NCBI GenBank assembly: GCA_003232155.1
Contig: QILY01000102.1
Coordinates: 1-18,874 of the forward strand
DNA length: 18,874 bases
Source of the DNA: Maribacter sp.
GTDB taxonomy: Bacteria; Bacteroidota; Bacteroidia; Flavobacteriales; Flavobacteriaceae
Direction: 5' to 3'
Within the stretch, counting starts at the first letter, position 1; the number at the start of each line of letters is the position of its first letter. The notes under the pieces are model-generated. The model did no database searches. It was not told where the DNA came from and saw nothing but the letters and a program-made list of their open reading frames with translations. Both the position numbers and the translations under genes were made by a program. Shown here one piece after another: positions 14,325-18,874 of the stretch.

Positions 14325-14360
14325 TGCATTTCATCGGATTTTTATGCATTTCATCGATTA
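14325..14360 (-). promoter_or_regulatory. direct repeat TGCATTTCATCG x2 upstream of the 72-residue gene
   Basis: TGCATTTCATCG occurs at 14325-14336 and again at 14345-14356, a period of exactly 20 nt. On the minus strand these read CGATGAAATGCA. The second extends to TAATCGATGAAATGCA, identical to 10026-10041. A further inverted repeat, ATCGATTA (14353-14360) with TAATCGAT (14371-14378), overlaps it. The arrangement suggests a dimeric or tandem-binding regulator (LytTR-like by spacing, unproven). Confidence 0.55.
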
Positions 14361-14391
14361 AATTGATTTTTAATCGATTCTGAACCCTTCC

Positions 14392-16884
14392 TTATTTTGG
14401 GTCTAAAATCATATTTATGCGTTCAATAACATCTAGTAAATGGTATTTGCTCATAGCATCAGGTGTTCTTGAAACTGCATTTTTAGCAGTCCTTTTTACA
14501 GTATTCAATTCGGCTCTGACCACTGAACGAATATCGGATTGACTTGTATTTACAATAGTAGATTTTTGATAACCACCAAAATCCGGTTGTTTTTTTTGAT
14601 TCTCAACTGTCATTAAATACCCTAATCTATCAACATGCGCTTTTTGAAGATTTCTGCGATACGTATCGATCTTACTACCATTTCTTAGTTCTGACCAAAT
14701 ACCATTACGAAGATCTCTCATCATATAAGGTAATGTATAAGCTCTATTACCATTGGCAGTTTCATTTTCTATCAATCGTGCCATTTTTCCTAAACTGAGT
14801 ATATTATTGAGTGTGCGTACCTGTATAGATCTAAGTCTTTCAACTGAACCTGAGTATTCAATTTTGTTAAAAAGGTCTTGATCCAACATCCATTTAGGGG
14901 TTTTGAATAACTGGTCTTGAACAAATGCCATACTATTTTTCTGATGTTCTTTGCTCACAGGAGTATATACCGCACCTTCTTGCTCATACGTTTTATTGTG
15001 CTCATATACCCCACCAATGTTATTTGATACGTGCCCCATATATCTGTTATATTGTGACAAGACTTGCCCGTACAATGTTCTTAAATCATCATAATTTTTT
15101 CCATCTTCCGCGGTCCACTCTACCAATTTTGGAACAATACGTTTTAGGTTTTCGATACCATAGTTGCTTGCTTTGATAGCATCATCGCCTAAATCTTCAG
15201 TTTGCGAGCTAGGATCTACTACATCGCCGATCTGCTGATGGCCAAAACGGTATAGGGGATCGCCAGCATGTTCTAATATCCAACTATCTAGGGTAAATTT
15301 CTCGTCTTCCGCTGTCTTGTCCATAATAGGTTTGTACCCCCATTGAATAGCATATTTATCATAAATACCAATATCCGGCATTAGGGCGACACCTTCATCA
15401 CCAGGTTGCGCAACATAATTGAAACGGGCATAGTCCATAATAGAAGGAGCAGTACCATATTTTTTTGTAAAGGATGCCGAGCGCAATGAATCGACAGGGT
15501 AAGCAACACTACTGCCCATATTATGCGGAAGTCCAAGCGTATGGCCCACTTCGTGAGATGATACAAAACGAATCAAACGCCCCATCACTTCATCTTTAAA
15601 ACCAACGCCCCGCGCATCAGGGTTTATAGCGGCAGTTTGTACAAAAAACCAATTGCGCAATAATGTCATTACATTATGGTACCAATTGATATCAGATTCT
15701 AAAATCTCTCCTGTTCTAGGGTCGCTTACATGGGGACCGTTTGCATTAGGTATGGGTGAAGCTAAATACCGAACAACAGAATACCTCACATCTTCTGGTG
15801 ACCATTCAGGATTTTCTTCTTTGGTCGGAGGGTCTTTGGCAATAATTGCATTTTTGAATCCGGCAGCTTCAAAAGCTACTTGCCAATCTTCAATACCTTG
15901 CTTGATATACGGAACCCATTGTTTAGGCGTGGCCCTATCTACATAGTATACAATTTGTTTTTTTGGCTCGACTAGTTCCCCGGCATTATACTTTTCAATA
16001 TCCTCATCCTTTACTTCAAGTCTCCATCTATCTAAAAAACGAATGGTCTTACTTTCTTGCACATCAAGACCGTAATCTACTTGCCCTCTTGCAAACCAAC
16101 CGACCCGTCTATCAAAATAGCGACGTTTCATAGGTTCTGCCGGTAAAAGAATCATAGAGTTATTAATTTCAATTGATATAGATCCCAAAGTATTATTTGA
16201 AGGTGCATTGCTAGCAAAATATGTTTTTACATGCCTAGCTTCAATATTTGTTGGATAGCTTCTAATAGAGTCGATATAACTTCTGCTATCATCCAATCGG
16301 CTTACTTTGTATCTTTTACGAAAAAATTCGGGCATGCCCAATGCGTTTACATCTTTTTCAAAAAGTGAGTTTACTTCAATGATCGTTGCAGGGTTCAAAG
16401 AGTCTTTTTTGAACGCCTTAATATCAAAAGCGTAAAGTACGGGTTCAAAGTTAGAGTTCACCACTGCCTCGTGCACAGGAAGCGAATCAGCCGCTACAAC
16501 ACCATATGATACAACACGTAGTAAAACTTTCTTGGACTTCTTCTCCCATCGTAAAACCTGAGTGTTGATTTTTCCGCCTCCAAAACCTATACCATTGGCG
16601 GTTTTAGAAATACGGCTTACCATAAGCATTTCTTTGTTGAACAAAGAATCAGGAATTTCATAAAACTGCTTATTACCTACAACATGTACATCGAATAAAC
16701 CATTATCGGTCTTTGCATCTTTGGTGATTACCTTATCATAAGGTTGTATCTCACCTTTTTTAGGTTTATCGGAATCGGTTTTTTCTGTTTTCTTATTTTT
16801 CTTTTTGAAGATTTGTGCTTCGGCGGTAGTAGTACTTATAATAAAAAATGCAAGCAGCATTTTAACTAAAGTAATCTTTGACAT
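14392..16884 (-). CDS. secreted zinc-dependent metalloprotease (metzincin, DUF5117/DUF5118 type)
   Basis: 830 residues. Signal peptide with likely cleavage after TTTAEA (residue 23), then a Lys-rich segment (25-45), the DUF5118- and DUF5117-like N-terminal regions (about 48-330), and a metzincin catalytic region with H444EVGH448TLGLPH454, the full HExxHxxGxxH zinc site. The Met-turn follows in PSIM483DYARFNY. The C-terminal 300 residues are helical and conserved in the family without assigned function. Large proteins of this type are common in Bacteroidota and are exported, likely periplasmic or surface. Substrate unknown. No type IX sorting domain is visible at the C-terminus. The gene appears monocistronic. 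The upstream 270 nt hold no clear promoter consensus, and the downstream gap carries the candidate regulator sites of the small gene. Confidence 0.93.
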   Translation of the reverse strand: MSKITLVKMLLAFFIISTTTAEAQIFKKKNKKTEKTDSDKPKKGEIQPYDKVITKDAKTDNGLFDVHVVGNKQFYEIPDSLFNKEMLMVSRISKTANGIGFGGGKINTQVLRWEKKSKKVLLRVVSYGVVAADSLPVHEAVVNSNFEPVLYAFDIKAFKKDSLNPATIIEVNSLFEKDVNALGMPEFFRKRYKVSRLDDSRSYIDSIRSYPTNIEARHVKTYFASNAPSNNTLGSISIEINNSMILLPAEPMKRRYFDRRVGWFARGQVDYGLDVQESKTIRFLDRWRLEVKDEDIEKYNAGELVEPKKQIVYYVDRATPKQWVPYIKQGIEDWQVAFEAAGFKNAIIAKDPPTKEENPEWSPEDVRYSVVRYLASPIPNANGPHVSDPRTGEILESDINWYHNVMTLLRNWFFVQTAAINPDARGVGFKDEVMGRLIRFVSSHEVGHTLGLPHNMGSSVAYPVDSLRSASFTKKYGTAPSIMDYARFNYVAQPGDEGVALMPDIGIYDKYAIQWGYKPIMDKTAEDEKFTLDSWILEHAGDPLYRFGHQQIGDVVDPSSQTEDLGDDAIKASNYGIENLKRIVPKLVEWTAEDGKNYDDLRTLYGQVLSQYNRYMGHVSNNIGGVYEHNKTYEQEGAVYTPVSKEHQKNSMAFVQDQLFKTPKWMLDQDLFNKIEYSGSVERLRSIQVRTLNNILSLGKMARLIENETANGNRAYTLPYMMRDLRNGIWSELRNGSKIDTYRRNLQKAHVDRLGYLMTVENQKKQPDFGGYQKSTIVNTSQSDIRSVVRAELNTVKRTAKNAVSRTPDAMSKYHLLDVIERINMILDPK

Positions 16885-17154
16885 TGTTGAGTTGGTTTTA
16901 AGTTTTTAAATCTTTTTTCAAAGAACCGAAAAATAAAACTCATCTTTTGTTAATAAAATCATAAGCTGATTCGAAAGATTTTATCGTCTATTTTGTTAAA
17001 ATTTGTAACAATTCACTTTTTGAACAGTCTTATATATATAGAGAGAATTTCATTTTTCAATTTTCGAATTAGTCAATGATAAAGCTGTTCGCCTCTGCGG
17101 ATAGCTTTATTTTTTTAAATCATGCAATACTATGTTTTAGAAAATTGTCAAAAT
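16885..17154. other. non-coding gap upstream of the metalloprotease gene
   Basis: AT-rich with no supported open frame on either strand. It must hold the minus-strand promoter of the metalloprotease gene, though no clear TAnnTTTG was found. Its right part carries a plus-strand terminator (17079-17116) with no plus-strand gene in front of it, leaving room for a small untranslated RNA of up to about 100-200 nt. Confidence 0.4.
17079..17116 (+). terminator. orphan intrinsic terminator, possible end of a small RNA
   Basis: ATAAAGCT (17079-17086) pairs with AGCTTTAT (17103-17110), with an inner CGC/GCG stem, and is followed by TTTTTT. It points right, while the nearest plus-strand gene upstream (hemL) ends 3.5 kb away. 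A sequence TTTTTGAAC with TATATATA 7-8 nt later lies 40-60 nt upstream and might be a promoter. Confidence 0.6.
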
Positions 17155-17361
17155 GAACTCGTTTAAACTTTTTGTTTGGAACCGAAAATACTCGCTTTTG
17201 TGCTCATATGAAGTCATTTTTTATTAGCATAGCATAGCTACGGTAGTCAAAAATGGCAAAATATGAGTGCAAAATGGAATATGCAAAATATGAGTGCAAA
17301 ATGGAATATTTGCAGGCACCTGCCTGCCGTCAGGCAGGAAAGAAAAAGTTTAAACGAGTTC
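17155..17361. mobile_element. MITE-like element, family A, copy 2
   Basis: 207 bp with the same perfect 19-bp ends as copy 1 (17155-17173 and 17343-17361), flanked by the direct repeat AAT (17152-17154, 17362-17364). It differs from copy 1 by an 11-nt insertion after CTACGGT, a 27-bp tandem duplication, and a few point changes. The internal palindrome CCTGCCTG (17319-17326) / CAGGCAGG (17331-17338) is perfect here. No open frame. Confidence 0.87.
17256..17309. repeat. 27-bp tandem duplication inside family A copy 2
   Basis: 17256-17282 and 17283-17309 are identical. Copy 1 of the element has only one such unit, so the duplication arose after the copies separated or was lost in copy 1. Confidence 0.9.
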
Positions 17362-17364
17362 AAT

Positions 17365-17559
17365 ATTAAAAACCGACAGTTTACAACACACATTATTAAT
17401 TTCACAACTCTGATATTGTACAAATATAGATAAGCAGTTATTTTGTTGCCTTAAGGGCACCTCTAAAAACTCAAAAAGAAAAAATGGCTGATGTTAAATT
17501 TGAAAACAATACAGATGAATAAGGTATAGCCCGATCAATATATTCAATAGGATGTGCTA
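17365..17559. other. gene-free stretch between two mobile elements
   Basis: Only a 12-codon frame starting at the ATG 17484-17486 (MADVKFENNTDE) is seen, which may be the remnant of a lost gene. No hairpin of note. Confidence 0.35.
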
Positions 17560-17805
17560 GGGTGCACGACAAATTTCCCTTTTCTGTTCAAAAGAAAACT
17601 ATTTTACCGGATTGCCCTCCCCTGGGGGGTCGAAGTAAATTCGGGGCAGGCTCTCCAGAAGGAGAGGAGCAGATCCAGCAAGAAGCTAAGGGTTCAAAGG
17701 GTGTCGAGAAACAGTCCCCTCCCTTCCGGGGAGGGTTAGGGTGGGGACGATTACAGGGCGAAACTTTCTAAATCTGTTGGATTTAGGGAAATTTGTCGTG
17801 CACAC
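17560..17805. mobile_element. MITE-like element, family C, with 8-bp target duplication
   Basis: 246 bp. Perfect 19-bp inverted repeats, GTGCACGACAAATTTCCCT (17562-17580) and its complement (17785-17803), with two more bases at each side. It is flanked by the 8-bp direct repeat ATGTGCTA (17552-17559, 17806-17813). The interior contains GC-rich palindromes (CCCTCCCCTGGGGGG; CCCCTCCCTTCCGGGGAGGG) and a CTAAATC/GATTTAG hairpin near the right end. The two short open frames inside follow this composition and are not genes. An 8-bp duplication separates it from families A and B, so a different transposase is implied. It lies 30 nt beyond the 3' end of the transporter gene. Confidence 0.85.
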
Positions 17806-17834
17806 ATGTGCTAAATGTACATCCCTTTTTGTTT

Positions 17835-18874
17835 TTAAAACAATAGGGGAATAACAAATTGAAACATTACTATAAGAAGCGCCACAGCAATCAAATTCAA
17901 TATGATGCCAACGCGTGCCATTTCTTGTACTTTAATATAACCGCTTGCAAATACAATAGCATTAGGTGGGGTGGCCATAGGCAACATAAAAGCACAACTA
18001 CTAGCCATAGTGACCGGAATCAATAAATATAAAATAGGAATTTCAAGACCAATCGCTATACCTGCCACAACAGGTGCCAAAACAGCTATTAGGGCTACAT
18101 TGCTCATAAGTTCGGTCATGAACAACATTAGTATAATAAGTAGACCTGCCGTGAATAAAATGCTGATGTCACTTGCTGCAATTGTAGTAGCGACCAGATC
18201 AACTATGCCACTTACCGACATGCCTTTGGCAAGAGCCAGTCCGCCACCAAATAAGATGAGAATGCCCCAGGCTAATTTTTGGGTGTCTTTCCAATTTATT
18301 AAGAAATCCCCTTTTTTCAGATTATAGGGCAGCGCAAACAATGATACCGCTGCCAATATACTTATGATAGTATCTGAAAGCCCTAATTCAGGAAATATGT
18401 TGTTTATAAGTGTTCTGAATATCCATAGAAAAACAGTAATGCCAAAGATGACCATTACCATTTTTTCTTTCCCGCTGGTCGGCCCCAATTTTTTAAGTTC
18501 AGTATTGATCACCTCTTTAGAAGCTGCAAATTTTAACTGCTTGTTCGGAAACATCCATTTAACCAAAACTAAATAACTGATGGCTATCATAGTAATCGAA
18601 AAGGGAAGTCCGATCACCATCCACTTTAAAAAAGAGATCTGGATATTATATTCGTTTTCCAACAAGCCGATCATTACAGAATTTGGAGGGGTGCCAATAA
18701 CTGTAGCAATACCTCCTGCATTGGCAGAAAAAGCAATACCTAGCATTACGCTTAGTGCAAAATTATGGTCTTTTTTGGTAAAGCCATCTGCATCATTTAT
18801 CAGTAACCCTATCACCGACATGGCTATGGGCAGCATGACTACGGTACTTGCAGTATTGCTTATCCACATACTTA
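17835..18874 (-). CDS. DASS/SLC13 family anion (dicarboxylate or sulfate) symporter, 5' end outside window
   Basis: The visible part is about 346 codons and the frame continues past the window edge: the codon before MWISNTAST is AGT (Ser), matching the family sequence SMWISNT, so the Met at 18869 is internal. Full members have about 450-550 residues. Polytopic inner-membrane, usually Na+-coupled. The first substrate/sodium motif SNT is present at SNTAST. The family signatures GTPPNSVMIG (about 59-68 of the visible part) and, near the end, ATPPNAIVFASGYI are clear. The second pseudo-repeat motif reads SNV (TELMSNVALIAVL) in place of the more usual SNT. A cytoplasmic Lys-rich loop is near WMFPNKQLKF. 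Whether it carries C4-dicarboxylates, citrate or sulfate cannot be decided here. A mobile element lies 30 nt downstream, with no terminator between. Confidence 0.92.
   Translation of the reverse strand, partial: SMWISNTASTVVMLPIAMSVIGLLINDADGFTKKDHNFALSVMLGIAFSANAGGIATVIGTPPNSVMIGLLENEYNIQISFLKWMVIGLPFSITMIAISYLVLVKWMFPNKQLKFAASKEVINTELKKLGPTSGKEKMVMVIFGITVFLWIFRTLINNIFPELGLSDTIISILAAVSLFALPYNLKKGDFLINWKDTQKLAWGILILFGGGLALAKGMSVSGIVDLVATTIAASDISILFTAGLLIILMLFMTELMSNVALIAVLAPVVAGIAIGLEIPILYLLIPVTMASSCAFMLPMATPPNAIVFASGYIKVQEMARVGIILNLIAVALLIVMFQFVIPLLF

Noticed and set aside
17484..17522. 12-codon frame MADVKFENNTDE
   Set aside because: Too short to support as a gene; may be a remnant. It contains a TAAATTTG sequence matching the -7 promoter consensus, but no -33 box.
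17554..17771. Two short frames of about 61 and 69 codons
   Set aside because: They lie wholly inside or across the family C mobile element and reflect its GC-rich palindromes.
18867..18869. Met at the right edge as true start of the transporter
   Set aside because: The frame is open beyond it and SMWISNT is an internal DASS motif, so the gene is cut by the window.
1..18874. CRISPR arrays, tRNA or rRNA genes, prophage genes
   Set aside because: No regularly spaced repeats, no cloverleaf-like sequences and no phage or transposase proteins were seen.

Overview
The window looks like a chromosomal segment of a member of the Flavobacteriaceae (Bacteroidota), probably marine. The base composition is AT-rich, genes rarely have Shine-Dalgarno leaders, and the protein set is typical of the family: a GSCFA protein after alaS, a ~580-residue aromatic amino acid hydroxylase, a DUF5522 mini-protein, a DUF5117/DUF5118-type metalloprotease, and a cluster of ACC-deaminase-like enzyme, glucosaminidase and hemL. 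The genus cannot be fixed from sequence alone. No rRNA, tRNA, CRISPR array, prophage or transposase gene was seen.

Layout. 1-675 is the 3' half of der (ribosome-assembly GTPase). 775-2076 (minus) is a MerR-type regulator with an apparent frameshift, preceded in the same operon by a membrane-anchored M23 peptidase. alaS (2181-4793) diverges from it and is followed by a GSCFA protein (4995-5951). 6258-8009 (minus) is an aromatic amino acid hydroxylase, divergent from an Lrp/AsnC regulator (8153-8620). The promoter gap between them holds two overlapping inverted repeats. 8879-9502 (minus) is a Gly/Phe-rich DUF4136 lipoprotein, and 9578-9736 (minus) a DUF5522 mini-gene. 10173-13534 is a plus-strand run: a small HExxH membrane protein, a PLP enzyme, a GH73+LysM lipoprotein and hemL. 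On the minus strand follow two small paralogous one-helix membrane proteins (13575-13730, 14001-14219), a large secreted metzincin (14392-16884), and at the right edge a DASS/SLC13 transporter cut by the window end.

Mobile DNA. Four short non-autonomous elements with terminal inverted repeats and flanking direct repeats can be delimited: two copies of one family (8685-8853 and 17155-17361; 19-bp perfect ends; 3-bp duplications ATT and AAT), a relative with similar ends (9742-9944; duplication TAA) inserted 5 bp before the DUF5522 start codon, and an unrelated one (17560-17805; 19-bp perfect ends; 8-bp duplication). Other palindromic intergenic repeats lie at 681-719, about 4828-4990 and about 5964-6066.

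Most interesting new pattern. The two paralogous small membrane-protein genes each carry, 110-121 nt upstream of the start codon, a two-part direct repeat (CGATGAA-type half-sites, 20-nt period) that aligns without gaps (22 of 29 positions). A 16-nt exact copy of one half-site lies upstream of the small HExxH gene. This suggests a shared regulator of small envelope proteins; that link is inference.
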